Assembly (NCBI GenBank): GCA_003140095.1
Contig: PLIU01000282.1
Span: 1 to 40,352 of the forward strand
DNA: 40,352 bases
DNA from: Verrucomicrobiales bacterium
GTDB taxonomy: Bacteria > Verrucomicrobiota > Verrucomicrobiia > Limisphaerales > Palsa-1400
Direction: 5' to 3'
Part shown: positions 24,093 to 34,620 of the stretch, piece by piece
How positions within the stretch are numbered: the first letter of the stretch is position 1
Layout: every line of letters starts with the position of its first letter
Program-made: the position numbers and the translations under genes
The notes under the pieces: generated by a model
What the model saw: the letters and a program-made list of their open reading frames with translations, nothing else
What the model was told of the DNA's origin: nothing
Database searches by the model: none

Positions 24093-24800
24093 ATGAGAAC
24101 AAAAACATTAATTCTATCAGCACTGCTGGGCGCGCTCGGCAGTGTTGCGGTGCATGCACAAACGAATGTGTATTCACTCAACGCAGTCGGTTACATCAAC
24201 GTGACCCTCTCTCCAGGGTTCAACATTATCACTGATCCGCTTATCGCCTCTCCGAATAATAACATAACCACTCTGTTCCCAAACACCAATGGTGCGTATG
24301 ACGGAGATATAGTGTATTTCTACAATGCGACATTGGGAGCATATACCACTGACAATGCTTCGTCTCGAGCAACCAATGGAACCGGATGGGTTAAGGGTGG
24401 AACAAACGTGCTGGCTCCCGGTGTTGCCACTTGGTTTGTGAACAGTCTTGCCAGTAACGTTACCGTTACATTTGTGGGCACCGTCCCTTCGGGACCCATA
24501 ACCAACGCTCTCCTTGCAGGATTTAACCTGGTCGGCTCTGTAGTTCCTACGTCAGGCGACATTGTTAGCAATACCATCAGTGCGCTTACGAATTACAATG
24601 TCGGTGACGATGTTTATGTGTTCAATCCTGTTACCCAAGTCTTCAATGAATTTGTATCCGGAACACGGGAACACAGTGGCTACAACGGCAATTGGAACAC
24701 GAACGGTGATCCAACCATCGCAAATGTGTACGAAGGGTTCTTCTATCTGAATACTGGTGCCACTGTGAATTGGGTTGAAGACTACTCAGTTAGTGAATAA
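24093..24800 (+). CDS. Secreted 'NAVGYINV' protein of unknown function
   Basis: 235 residues. A clear signal peptide (LILSALLGALGSVAVHAQ) is followed by TNVYSLNAVGYINVTLSPGFNII, a start recognised from many Verrucomicrobiota exported proteins. The body repeats a theme twice: PGFNIITDPLI...GDIVYFYNATLGAYTT and AGFNLVGSVVPTSGDIV...GDDVYVFNPVTQVFNEF. This suggests two tandem domains of one beta-rich fold. It ends EGFFYLNTGATVNWVEDYSVSE, with no sorting tail. No enzyme motif is seen. The next gene, 52 bases on, encodes a PEP-CTERM protein, and a terminator after it suggests a two-gene unit. It may be a surface or matrix protein. The family function is not known to me. Confidence 0.8.
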   Translation: MRTKTLILSALLGALGSVAVHAQTNVYSLNAVGYINVTLSPGFNIITDPLIASPNNNITTLFPNTNGAYDGDIVYFYNATLGAYTTDNASSRATNGTGWVKGGTNVLAPGVATWFVNSLASNVTVTFVGTVPSGPITNALLAGFNLVGSVVPTSGDIVSNTISALTNYNVGDDVYVFNPVTQVFNEFVSGTREHSGYNGNWNTNGDPTIANVYEGFFYLNTGATVNWVEDYSVSE

Positions 24801-24852
24801 CAATCATTCAAAACCGAACCATAACACGCAAAATAAAAACTGCAATTAACTT

Positions 24853-25560
24853 ATGAAAAAATCACTTCCTATCCTGGTAACACTATTGGCTGGTGCGGTC
24901 GGTGCATACTCTCAAGGAACAATTGAGTGGGATGACTATGCACCGAAAGTCCCCGGCGATGGATTCGAAATAACTGTTTGGTCACCCCAAGCGGCTACTG
25001 GGCAGGTTTTTGGAAATGGTCCCACCGATACCCCTGCCGGCACTCAGACCTATACCGGCGTGGCAATTGGGGGCGGCAATTCTGGCACTGGTCCAAGCGG
25101 GTACGGCAACGGCAACAACTTTTCCATAGAATTGCTTTATGGAGTGGGTGCCAATGCCACGAGTTTGAGCCCCGTCCCGAATGCTATCACGACCTTTGAT
25201 ACTAGCGGTGGAGGCAATCCTGCTGCTGGTTACCCCGGTTCGTGGGATGCTGGTGGTGGTGTTTTTGTTACGGTTCCAGGAGTTGCGTTCGGTACAGCTG
25301 GCACGTTTCAACTAGCGGCTTGGTATAATGGGGGGGGAACCCTTACGTATGCTCAAGCCTCGGCATTTGGGTCGGGTAATCCTTATGGATTATCTGTCGC
25401 TGAAAACATTACGCTTGGAGGTCCGCCCGGAGTTCCGAGCACCTTGAATCCAATTACAAGCTTCAGCTTGAACGCAAATACAGTTCCGGAGCCAAGCACG
25501 ATTGCTCTAGGTGTCATTGGTGCGTCAGCATTCCTGATGCGCCTGCGCCGGAAACAATAA
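24853..25560 (+). CDS. PEP-CTERM sorting-domain protein
   Basis: 235 residues. Signal peptide KKSLPILVTLLAGAVGAYSQ. The mature part is Gly/Asn-rich and strand-like (GTIEWDDYAPKVPGDGFEIT, FSIELLYGVGANATSLSPV, GTFQLAAWYNGGGTLTYAQA). The tail is a classic PEP-CTERM signal: VPEPSTIALG, a hydrophobic helix, and a RLRRK basic end. It is cleaved by an exosortase, so the protein is destined for the outer surface or exopolysaccharide. The exosortase and the polysaccharide locus are not in this window. It is likely co-transcribed with the preceding secreted protein. The start ATG 24853 lacks a visible Shine-Dalgarno site. Confidence 0.9.
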   Translation: MKKSLPILVTLLAGAVGAYSQGTIEWDDYAPKVPGDGFEITVWSPQAATGQVFGNGPTDTPAGTQTYTGVAIGGGNSGTGPSGYGNGNNFSIELLYGVGANATSLSPVPNAITTFDTSGGGNPAAGYPGSWDAGGGVFVTVPGVAFGTAGTFQLAAWYNGGGTLTYAQASAFGSGNPYGLSVAENITLGGPPGVPSTLNPITSFSLNANTVPEPSTIALGVIGASAFLMRLRRKQ

Positions 25561-25581
25561 GCATCTTTTAGTTTTCATCAC

Positions 25582-25610
25582 AGAGCCACTCGCAAGGGTG
25601 GCTCTTTTTG
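25582..25610 (+). terminator. Rho-independent terminator
   Basis: AGAGCCAC (25582-25589) pairs with GTGGCTCT (25598-25605), an 8-bp perfect stem with an 8-base loop followed by TTTTTG. It lies 22 bases after the PEP-CTERM gene and ends that transcription unit. Confidence 0.9.
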
Positions 25611-25707
25611 TTTTCATGCCTCCATCGGCTCGCCGCGAGAATCGCGCGCGGAACGCAGACCAAGCAGGCAAATAATGGCTCGCGCAGAGATAGGACCGCA
25701 TTGCAAC

Positions 25708-27213
25708 TCACGCGTATCCCAATGCCCGGAGGAACGGCTCCAAGATTGGCTGAATCGCGCCCAGATGCTTCTCATAAGCGCGCCAGCGGGACACGGCGCG
25801 CGCATAAACCGGTTGGCTGGCGTCGTGATACGTTGGCGAATACATCTGCTTCTGGCTGCTCTTCTCATGAAATCGCGCCTGATCCTTATGCCAGGAGAGT
25901 CCAAGAAACTCCGTGACGCGGCGGCCTTCCTGGGTCAGGTCCGCGACCGTGTCCTCGTAGCGCGTTTCGATCCACGCGAAGCCTTCCCATTGACGCACAG
26001 CCAGCCAGACCTCCATCAGATTGGCGTAGTGCGTGGCGGCGCGCTCCAAAGAAAGAAAATTCGCGTTGAACGGATTCAGATGGATGTTTTGAAAATAGCA
26101 ACTGATGACCACGTCACGCGGATCGCGCAAGGCGATGATGACCCGCAATTCGGGAAAAATCCGCAACCAAATCCTCAGCTTGAGCGTGGGTGAGGGGTTT
26201 TTGTCCAACAACAGTTTCTCTTCCGACTGGCCGCCAAGTTCCTTCTGAACGGCCTCAATATAACGGCGGCGGATGACGTTGAGCCGCGCGGGAGAAAGAT
26301 GTGGCGACGCATTGAACATGCCCGCGGCGATCATCGTGAAGGCGCTCGGCTCATCCAAAGCCGCCACCTCGGGATGGGCGCCGAGGATTTGCTCCAAAAG
26401 CGTTGTCCCGCTGCGGGGATGGCCGCCCAGAAACGCCAGCTTCGGAATCGGTTCGCGGCTCTTTTCCGGGAACTCCTTGGCCCAGGTGCGCAAAATGTTG
26501 GCCGGCAGGGCTTGGGTGGCGCGCCGATATTTCCCCGCCTCCTCGTCGTATTCCTTCAACATCCCATCGGTGTCCCCCAAGGCTCGCACCAACCTTTTGG
26601 CCTCGGCCAGCGTTGCCATCGCTTCATCAAAACGCTCCGTGCGGTTGAGCACCTCGGCCAGCTCATAGCGGCTGGCATACTGGACATACGGATGCGTTGG
26701 TCCTGCGGCAATCAGGTCGCGCAACCCCCGTTCTGCATCTTGAATTTTATTTTCCCGCCGATCCAGCAACGCCGCAAAATACCGGGCCTGATCATCTCGC
26801 GGATCAATTGCCAGGCAGGAAGCGACCGCCTCACGCGCCTCGGCAAACCGGTGATTCTGTTCCAGCAAGATGGCCAAGGCCATGCGCGGATTGATGCCGC
26901 GCGGGTCCGTCGCCGCCGCCCGCTCAAAGGCGGCCCTGGCCTTCTCCGGCTGGCGCAATCCCTGGTAACGGTGGCCAATTTGCAGCGGAAGCTCGCCGTT
27001 GTTCGGTTCCAATTCAAGCGCCTTGCCCCACGCGCGCTCGGCGAGATCAAGCTGTCCCGCGCCGCCCGCCGCGCACCCGTATTCAAACCAAATGCGTGCC
27101 TTATGGGGGAACTGTTGCGTGAGCTTCTCGTAAGCCGGCACCGCTTGGGAAAACTTATGCTCCTGAAAGAATTGGCGGGCCTCAGCGAGCCTCTTCTCTG
27201 GCGCGGGATTCAT
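25708..27213 (-). CDS. TPR-sulfotransferase fusion protein
   Basis: 501 residues. Residues 1-225 are tetratricopeptide repeats (AEARQFFQEHKFSQAVPAYE; GQLDLAERAWGKALELEPNN; GLRQPEKARAAFERAAATDP; RFAEAREAVASCLAIDP). Residues 255-495 are a sulfotransferase domain. The 5'-phosphosulfate loop GGHPRSGTTLLEQI sits at 263-276 and the 3'-phosphate loop IALRDPRDVVISCY at 360-373. It transfers sulfate from PAPS to an unknown acceptor. TPR-sulfotransferase fusions relate to tyrosylprotein and polysaccharide sulfotransferases. No signal peptide is visible. The start ATG at 27211-27213 follows a GGAG some 14 bases upstream. The frame is complete and the domain order usual; no PAPS-making genes are nearby. 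Confidence 0.9.
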   Translation of the reverse strand: MNPAPEKRLAEARQFFQEHKFSQAVPAYEKLTQQFPHKARIWFEYGCAAGGAGQLDLAERAWGKALELEPNNGELPLQIGHRYQGLRQPEKARAAFERAAATDPRGINPRMALAILLEQNHRFAEAREAVASCLAIDPRDDQARYFAALLDRRENKIQDAERGLRDLIAAGPTHPYVQYASRYELAEVLNRTERFDEAMATLAEAKRLVRALGDTDGMLKEYDEEAGKYRRATQALPANILRTWAKEFPEKSREPIPKLAFLGGHPRSGTTLLEQILGAHPEVAALDEPSAFTMIAAGMFNASPHLSPARLNVIRRRYIEAVQKELGGQSEEKLLLDKNPSPTLKLRIWLRIFPELRVIIALRDPRDVVISCYFQNIHLNPFNANFLSLERAATHYANLMEVWLAVRQWEGFAWIETRYEDTVADLTQEGRRVTEFLGLSWHKDQARFHEKSSQKQMYSPTYHDASQPVYARAVSRWRAYEKHLGAIQPILEPFLRALGYA

Positions 27214-27643
27214 GTTTCATTGTTCTCCGGATAATTCCAAATCCAAATCTCCTGATCAAGGAATCCCTGAACAATTCTTTCTTCCCGGTGTTGGCACGAA
27301 ATAGGCTATAAATTCTGCTGAAGGGCTGCTTGGGAGAATTTCTTAGAACGGGGGAAAGCTGGAGGTGGCTTGGGGACCCCCGTTCCAAGAACGTTCGTCG
27401 ATCCGTCTTCTCCCATTGCAGCCCTTCTCTTTTTTCCTTGGGAGATTGGCGAAAATGGCGAACCTTGCGACGATTTTGCCGGGCGCCTCCGATTTCCAAA
27501 ACTAACCCAGACGCGTGAAAATCACGCGTATGCGCGAAAAATCTGTCGTCGAGGGCCTATTCCCGGCCGGAAATGGAAGAATGCTTGTTCCGATTACGGG
27601 GCGAATTGGAGAAAATCGCTTGACAAACTAAGTATGCCCGCAG

Positions 27644-27660
27644 TGGCACGAATCTGGCTT
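27644..27660 (+). promoter_or_regulatory. Sigma-54-like promoter candidate for the pil operon
   Basis: TGGCACG-N4-TGGCTT matches the -24/-12 consensus TGGCACG-N4-TTGC, with the GG and GC dinucleotides at the correct spacing. It is about 280 bases upstream of pilB. Sigma-54 drives pilin genes in some bacteria. A single match can arise by chance. Confidence 0.35.
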
Positions 27661-27877
27661 GAGCAAAGATACGATGGAGAGGTTGTTTGGAGTAAAGATT
27701 TTCCGGGCCGCGGTTCGCTCGCGAGGTGAGGTGGGGATCGAGGCCCGAAAACACAGTCCGAACTTCTTTGTCCAAACCGCCTCTCTGTCGTCAATGCCAC
27801 CGGCACCGGCTTTTGCAGAAGGCGCTTGCAGCCGGGAAGGCGGGGAAGGAAAGTCCGTCTTTTTGCGTCGTCCGCAT

Positions 27878-27907
27878 TTGACATTGCCTGTGCCGGGCCG
27901 TTAGATT
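27878..27907 (+). promoter_or_regulatory. Sigma-70-like promoter candidate for the pil operon
   Basis: TTGACA at 27878-27883, then 17 or 18 bases, then TTAGAT/TAGATT. The predicted start point would give a leader of about 30 bases before the GTG start, which itself has GGAGAGGA in front of it. Confidence 0.45.
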
Positions 27908-27942
27908 GAATTGCTTCGGACAGCATGGAGAGGATGTAGATT

Positions 27943-29652
<1,710 letters not shown>

Positions 29653-29681
29653 GGAAAAGAATGATGAAATCTCCCTGAGCT

Positions 29682-30800
29682 ATGTCCTATTCCATGTCAG
29701 ATTTGCTGCAGTTGGTCGTATCCGAAGGCTCCTCGGATTTGCACATTCGTGTAGGCGTTCCCCCGGTTATCCGCGTGCATGGCATTCTCCATCGCGTCGA
29801 TGGACCCGCCTTGCGTCCGGAAGACACCGAGGAATTGATGCGCAGCATTACCTCCGAGGACCACATTCAGCACGTGCGCGAGCAAGGCGGGGCGGATTTC
29901 GGGTTTGCCTTCGGCGAAGTGGCCCGCTTCCGCGTCAGCGTTTTCAAGGAAAAGGGCAACTTCGGCCTGGTCCTGCGGCAGATTCCCACCAAGTTGCTCA
30001 CCCTGGAACAAATTGGCTTGCCCATTCACACCGTCCAGGTGCTCTTGCACAAACCGCGCGGTTTGGTTCTGGTCACCGGCCCCACCGGTTCGGGCAAAAC
30101 CACCACGCTGGCCTCGATGATCAATATCATCAACGAGGAGCGCGACGACGCCCATATCATCACCATTGAAGACCCGATCGAGTACTATCATAAGCATAAA
30201 AAGGCCGTCGTCACGCAACGGGAAATCCACGTCGATGTCCCCAGTTTTGCCGAGGCCTTGCGCCGGGCCTTGCGGCAGGACCCGGATGTGATCCTGGTCG
30301 GTGAATTGCGTGACTTGGAAACGATGGAAGCGGCCGTCACGGCGGCCGAAACGGGCCACCTGGTCTTTGGCACGCTGCACACCACCGGAGCGGCCAAGAC
30401 CATTGATCGTCTGGTCAATGCCTTCCCCATGAACCAGCAGGAAACCATCCGCATCCAGTTGTCCACCGTTTTGCAAGCGGTCATTTCCCAACTGTTGATT
30501 CCACGCATCGACAAGCCGGGGCGCATCGCCGTCTTTGAAATCATGATCAACACCCCCTCGGTAGGCGCGCTCATTCGCGACAACAAGACCTTCCGCCTCA
30601 ACTCCGACATTCAAACCGGCGCCAAGTACGGGATGCTCACTCTGGACGGGTTCCTGATGGAAAAATACACCGCCGGCATTATCGCCCGCGATGAGGTCAT
30701 CAACAAAGCGCAAGACCCCACCACCATCATACAGAAACTGGCGGAATGGGAGGCGGCCCAAGCCGAGATCGCCGCCAATCAACCCGAAATGACCCACTGA
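29682..30800 (+). CDS. pilT: Type IV pilus retraction ATPase PilT
   Basis: 372 residues, starting at 29682 (MSYSMSDLL) or 29697 (MSDLL), 29 bases after pilB. It has the PilT N-domain ([27 protein letters not shown]), Walker [11 protein letters not shown] near residue 133, the Asp box [20 protein letters not shown], Walker [10 protein letters not shown] and the His box [17 protein letters not shown]. There is no tetracysteine zinc site, which separates it from PilB. The conserved retraction motif (AIRNLIRE in Pseudomonas) appears as a divergent [14 protein letters not shown]. It disassembles pili and gives twitching motility and DNA uptake. Unusually, it is sandwiched between two PilB-type genes. 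Confidence 0.95.
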   Translation: MSYSMSDLLQLVVSEGSSDLHIRVGVPPVIRVHGILHRVDGPALRPEDTEELMRSITSEDHIQHVREQGGADFGFAFGEVARFRVSVFKEKGNFGLVLRQIPTKLLTLEQIGLPIHTVQVLLHKPRGLVLVTGPTGSGKTTTLASMINIINEERDDAHIITIEDPIEYYHKHKKAVVTQREIHVDVPSFAEALRRALRQDPDVILVGELRDLETMEAAVTAAETGHLVFGTLHTTGAAKTIDRLVNAFPMNQQETIRIQLSTVLQAVISQLLIPRIDKPGRIAVFEIMINTPSVGALIRDNKTFRLNSDIQTGAKYGMLTLDGFLMEKYTAGIIARDEVINKAQDPTTIIQKLAEWEAAQAEIAANQPEMTH

Positions 30801-30803
30801 CCT

Positions 30804-32510
30804 ATGCCCGGAAACATCTCCAGCCCGCTCTTGGATTTGATTCGCTCCCAGGGCCTCTTGGACGACTTGCAATTGGACGAAGTTATCGACGAGCACAATC
30901 GCAGCGGCAAACCTATTTCCGAAATTTTGCAGGACTTTGGCTTTCTGGACATGGACACCCAGTTGCAAATAATCGCCACTCATTTGGGCACCGAAGTGGT
31001 GCAACTGAGCCAGCGCGAGTTGACGCCGGATATTCTCTCCGCCGTTCCGGCCGACGCGGCCCGTATGTACAAGTGCCTGCCGGTGGCAGTCTATGATTCC
31101 ACTGTGCAACTGGCTCTGGCCGACCCCCTTAATCCAACGCTGTTGGATGAGTTGGCCTACGTCATCCGCAAAGAGATCGTGCCGGTGGTGGCAGACCCCG
31201 CCGACATCGAACGCGCCGTCACCCGCTACTACGGCGACTCCCAATCCAGCGTGGCCGATATTCTCAAGGAATTGGGACAGGACAACGAAATCGCCCGTGA
31301 AGCGGCCGAAGCGGCCGCCACCGGCGCCACCGCCGACCTGGAAACGCTGGCCAACGAAACACCCATCATCCGTTTCGTCAACCTGGTGCTCTTTCAAGCC
31401 GTCCAAGACCGGGCCAGCGACATCCACTTCGAGCCGTTCGAAGATGAATTCAAAATCCGCTATCGTGTGGACGGGGCGCTCTACGAAATGTCCCCGCCGC
31501 CCAAACACCTGGCGCTGCCGGTTATCTCGCGCCTCAAAGTCATGTCCAACCTGGACATTTCGGAACGGCGCCTGCCACAGGACGGACGCATCAGCATGCA
31601 AATCGCCGGACGCCCCATTGATCTGCGCGTCTCGACCCTGCCGACCCAGTTTGGCGAATCAGTCGTCTTGCGCGTGCTGGACCGGGCGGCCGTGAACCTG
31701 GATGTCAAATCCCTCGGTTTTCCCAAGGCCGTTTTTGATTACGTGCTGCAGGCCATTCAGCAGCCCAACGGCATTTTCGTTGTCACCGGCCCCACTGGCT
31801 GCGGCAAAACGACCACCCTTTATTCCTGCTTGCGCACCATCAACACCATCGATTCTAAACTCCTCACGGTCGAAGACCCGGTCGAATACGACATCGAAGG
31901 CATCATGCAAGTGGCCGTCCATGACGCCGTCGGCATGACCTTCAGCAAGGCCTTGCGCGCGTTCCTGCGCCAGGACCCGGACATCATCATGCTTGGGGAA
32001 ATGCGCGATCTGGAAACCTCGCAGATTGCCATTCAGGCTTCGCTCACGGGCCACCTGGTCTTAAGCACCTTGCACACCAACGACGCTCCGGGCGCGGTCA
32101 CGCGTTTGATCGACATGGGAGTGGAACCGTTTTTGATTTCGTCAACCTTAATGGCGGTGCTGGCGCAACGGTTGGTGCGCACCACTTGCAAGAAATGCCG
32201 CACCCCCTTCGAGCCGACTGAAACCCAACTCTCGATGCTCAACCTTTCCCCGCACGACGTCGGCGACAAAGTGTTCTATTACGGACGCGGATGCGGCAAC
32301 TGCAACGACACCGGCTACAAGGGCCGGCGCGGCATTTACGAGTTGCTGATCGCCTCCGAACCGATCCGGCTGCTCATCAACGAGCGGGCGCCGACGGTCG
32401 TCATCCGGCAGAAAGCCGTGGAACTGGGCATGGTCACCCTGCGCGAAGACGGCTTGCGCGGGATTTTTGACGGTGACACCACCATTGAGGAAGTCGTCAA
32501 GTACACCTGA
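30804..32510 (+). CDS. Second PilB/GspE-family ATPase
   Basis: 568 residues, starting 3 bases after pilT. It has the same layout as the first PilB: an N-domain ([21 protein letters not shown]), [19 protein letters not shown], Walker A, Asp box [16 protein letters not shown], Walker [10 protein letters not shown] and His box [17 protein letters not shown]. Its zinc site is Cys462, Cys465, Cys497 and Cys500. The Walker A is [10 protein letters not shown] near residue 329: a Cys replaces the Ser of the first copy. The two proteins align throughout but are far from identical, so the duplication is old. It may serve a second fibre, a type II secretion system, or form a mixed motor. It is directly followed by pilC. 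Confidence 0.9.
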   Translation: MPGNISSPLLDLIRSQGLLDDLQLDEVIDEHNRSGKPISEILQDFGFLDMDTQLQIIATHLGTEVVQLSQRELTPDILSAVPADAARMYKCLPVAVYDSTVQLALADPLNPTLLDELAYVIRKEIVPVVADPADIERAVTRYYGDSQSSVADILKELGQDNEIAREAAEAAATGATADLETLANETPIIRFVNLVLFQAVQDRASDIHFEPFEDEFKIRYRVDGALYEMSPPPKHLALPVISRLKVMSNLDISERRLPQDGRISMQIAGRPIDLRVSTLPTQFGESVVLRVLDRAAVNLDVKSLGFPKAVFDYVLQAIQQPNGIFVVTGPTGCGKTTTLYSCLRTINTIDSKLLTVEDPVEYDIEGIMQVAVHDAVGMTFSKALRAFLRQDPDIIMLGEMRDLETSQIAIQASLTGHLVLSTLHTNDAPGAVTRLIDMGVEPFLISSTLMAVLAQRLVRTTCKKCRTPFEPTETQLSMLNLSPHDVGDKVFYYGRGCGNCNDTGYKGRRGIYELLIASEPIRLLINERAPTVVIRQKAVELGMVTLREDGLRGIFDGDTTIEEVVKYT

Positions 32511-32515
32511 GTCTT

Positions 32516-33835
32516 ATGCCAAAATTCAACTATGTCGCCATGGACTCGCGGGGCAAGGAAACCAAGGGCACCCTCGAGGTCGCAAACCAAAACGAAGCCA
32601 TCGGCCGGATCAAGGAGATGGGCTTCTTCCCCACCAAAGTGGTCGAGGACAAAGGAGGTCCCGCCCAGGCTGCGGGCAAGAAAACCCCGGCCAAAGGCGG
32701 CAAAAAGGGCGGCGTCAATCTCAATTTTCAAATCAGCATCCCCGGCCTCAGCGGCCGAGTCAAATCGAAGGTTCTGACCACTTTCACCCGGCAATTGGCC
32801 ACCCTGGTGCAAGCGGGCCTGCCGTTGTTGCGCGGCTTGCGCGTGCTGCAAAAGCAGGAGCGCAACGCCAATCTCAAAGGCATCCTGGGCGATCTGGCCG
32901 TGTCCATCGAGGGCGGCAGCACTTTTTCCGAGGCCCTGGCCCAGCATCCCAAGGTCTTCAATCGCCTCTTTGTCAACATGGTCAAGGCGGGCGAAATCGG
33001 CGGCGTGCTCGAAGTCGTCCTCAAGCGCCTGTCCGAATTCATGGAAAAAGCCCAGAAGATCAAGGGCAAGATCGTCGCCGCCATGTTCTATCCCTGCGCC
33101 GTCTTGGTCGTGGCCACCGCCATTATGGGTGTTTTGATGGTCTTTGTCATTCCCAAGTTTAAGGATATTTTTGCCGGCACCCTTGGCGGCGGCAGACAAC
33201 TGCCTGGCTTCACCACCTTCGTCCTCAACGTCAGCGACTCGATCAAGACCCATTTCATCCGCACCATCCTTGAGATTCTTTCCATCGTCATCGTTTTTAA
33301 TATTATCATTCGCATGAAATTCGGACGCAAGCTCTGGGATAAATTCAAACTCATCGTCCCCGTCCTTGGGCCCGTGATCAGCAAAGTAGCCATCGCCCGT
33401 TTCACCCGCACTCTGGGCACCCTTATCAGCAGCGGCGTTCCCATCTTGCAGGCGCTGACCATCGTCAAGGAAACCTCCGGCAACGTCATCGTCAGCAACG
33501 CCGTCGGCGCCATTCATGAAAGCGTCAAAGAAGGCGAAACCATCACCGCCCCGTTGGAAGCCTCCGGCGTCTTTCCGCCCATGGTCATCAGCATGGTCGA
33601 TGTCGGCGAGCAAACCGGCGCGTTGCCGGAAATGTTGATGAAGATCGCCGACAACTACGAAGAGGAAGTCGATAATGCCGTCGCGGCCATGACCTCCCTG
33701 CTGGAGCCGATCATGATTGTCTTCCTGGCCGTCATCGTCGGCAGCATCGTCATCGCCATGTTTCTGCCCTTGATCGACCTGATGGAAAACGTGGGCGAGG
33801 AAAACAGCAATCAGAACGCCGCCACCAAGGACTAG
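32516..33835 (+). CDS. pilC: Pilus platform protein PilC / GspF family
   Basis: 439 residues, 5 bases after the second pilB. An inner-membrane platform protein linking the ATPase to the growing fibre. The N-terminus (KFNYVAMDSRGKETKGTLEVANQNEAIGRIKEMG) is typical. A Lys/Gly-rich linker is followed by two T2SSF domains: LTTFTRQLATLVQAGLPLLRGL...AGEIGGVLEVVLKRLSEFME, and IARFTRTLGTLISSGVPILQAL...VGEQTGALPEMLMKIADNYE. Three membrane helices are visible, including AVLVVATAIMGVLMVFVIPKF and IMIVFLAVIVGSIVIAMFLPLI. It closes the operon; the next gene is on the other strand, about 30 bases on. No terminator is evident. Confidence 0.95.
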   Translation: MPKFNYVAMDSRGKETKGTLEVANQNEAIGRIKEMGFFPTKVVEDKGGPAQAAGKKTPAKGGKKGGVNLNFQISIPGLSGRVKSKVLTTFTRQLATLVQAGLPLLRGLRVLQKQERNANLKGILGDLAVSIEGGSTFSEALAQHPKVFNRLFVNMVKAGEIGGVLEVVLKRLSEFMEKAQKIKGKIVAAMFYPCAVLVVATAIMGVLMVFVIPKFKDIFAGTLGGGRQLPGFTTFVLNVSDSIKTHFIRTILEILSIVIVFNIIIRMKFGRKLWDKFKLIVPVLGPVISKVAIARFTRTLGTLISSGVPILQALTIVKETSGNVIVSNAVGAIHESVKEGETITAPLEASGVFPPMVISMVDVGEQTGALPEMLMKIADNYEEEVDNAVAAMTSLLEPIMIVFLAVIVGSIVIAMFLPLIDLMENVGEENSNQNAATKD

Positions 33836-33867
33836 TCCCTCGACGCCTTTGGGATTTTGCGCCGGCT

Positions 33868-34620
33868 TCAGCGCGTGCTGGCGCGGCGGAGGAATTCGCG
33901 CGTCCGCTCGTGGACGGGAGCAGTGAAAATCTGCTCCGGACTGCCGGCTTCCAACACCCGGCCGCCTTCGAAAAATAGAATCGTGTCGGCCATGTCGCGG
34001 GCGAACTGCATTTCGTGCGTCACCACGATCATGGTCATTCCCTCCTCGGCCAGTTGGCGCATGACGCGCAGGACTTCGTCCCTCAACTCCGGGTCCAGCG
34101 CGCTGGTTGGCTCGTCGAAGAGCATCACCTCCGGCTCCATGGCCAGGGCGCGGGCGATGGCCACGCGTTGCTGTTGCCCACCGGAAAGCTGGGCCGGATA
34201 GGCGCCGGCCTTTTCTTCCAGGCCGACTTTGGCCAGCAAAGCGCTGGCCGCCGCCTCCGCTTGGGAGCGGGGCATACGCTTGACAAATCTCGGCGCCTCG
34301 GCAACGTTCTGCAACACCGTCAAGTGCGGGAACAGGTTGAAGGACTGGAAAACCATGCCCGCGCGCAGGCGCAGCCGCCGTTGCCGCTCCCGTTCCTCCG
34401 CATTGCGGGGCGGGCCGCCGCCGGTGACCGTGACATCGCCAATGGTTATGCTGCCAGCGTCGGCGACCTCAAGCTGGTTGAGACAGCGAAGAAAAGTGCT
34501 TTTGCCGCAGCCGCTGGGGCCGATCAACACCACGGCTTCCCCGCGCTGCTGGCAGTGGTCCACCCCGTGCAGCACGCGGGTGGCATTGTAGGACTTGACC
34601 AGGTTTTCAACGACGATCAT
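33868..34620 (-). CDS. Polar amino-acid ABC transporter, ATP-binding subunit (GlnQ/HisP type)
   Basis: 250 residues from ATG 34618-34620; an earlier GTG at 34650 lies deep in the permease gene. Walker A is GPSGCGKST at 34-42, the Q-loop is in [20 protein letters not shown], the signature is [16 protein letters not shown], Walker B is [15 protein letters not shown] and the switch His is in [15 protein letters not shown]. This matches the polar amino-acid uptake subfamily. It overlaps the permease gene's 3' end by 14 bases, so the two are translated together. The substrate is not determined; glutamine, arginine or cystine are typical. Confidence 0.95.
   Translation of the reverse strand: MIVVENLVKSYNATRVLHGVDHCQQRGEAVVLIGPSGCGKSTFLRCLNQLEVADAGSITIGDVTVTGGGPPRNAEERERQRRLRLRAGMVFQSFNLFPHLTVLQNVAEAPRFVKRMPRSQAEAAASALLAKVGLEEKAGAYPAQLSGGQQQRVAIARALAMEPEVMLFDEPTSALDPELRDEVLRVMRQLAEEGMTMIVVTHEMQFARDMADTILFFEGGRVLEAGSPEQIFTAPVHERTREFLRRASTR

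Larger units (their letters stand above)
27214..27942. other. Large intergenic region upstream of the pilus operon
   Basis: About 730 bases between divergent genes. No convincing gene: the open frames are short, low-complexity and on both strands. It contains two promoter candidates, listed separately, and otherwise nothing recognisable. Confidence 0.55.

Noticed and set aside
29697-31601. Minus-strand 634-codon frame over the pilT/pilB region
   Set aside because: Antisense to two well-conserved ATPase genes; composition (Gly/Asp/His/Val-rich) is typical of a shadow frame.
32336-33613. Minus-strand 425-codon frame over pilC
   Set aside because: Shadow frame, Asp/Gly/His-rich with no recognisable domain.
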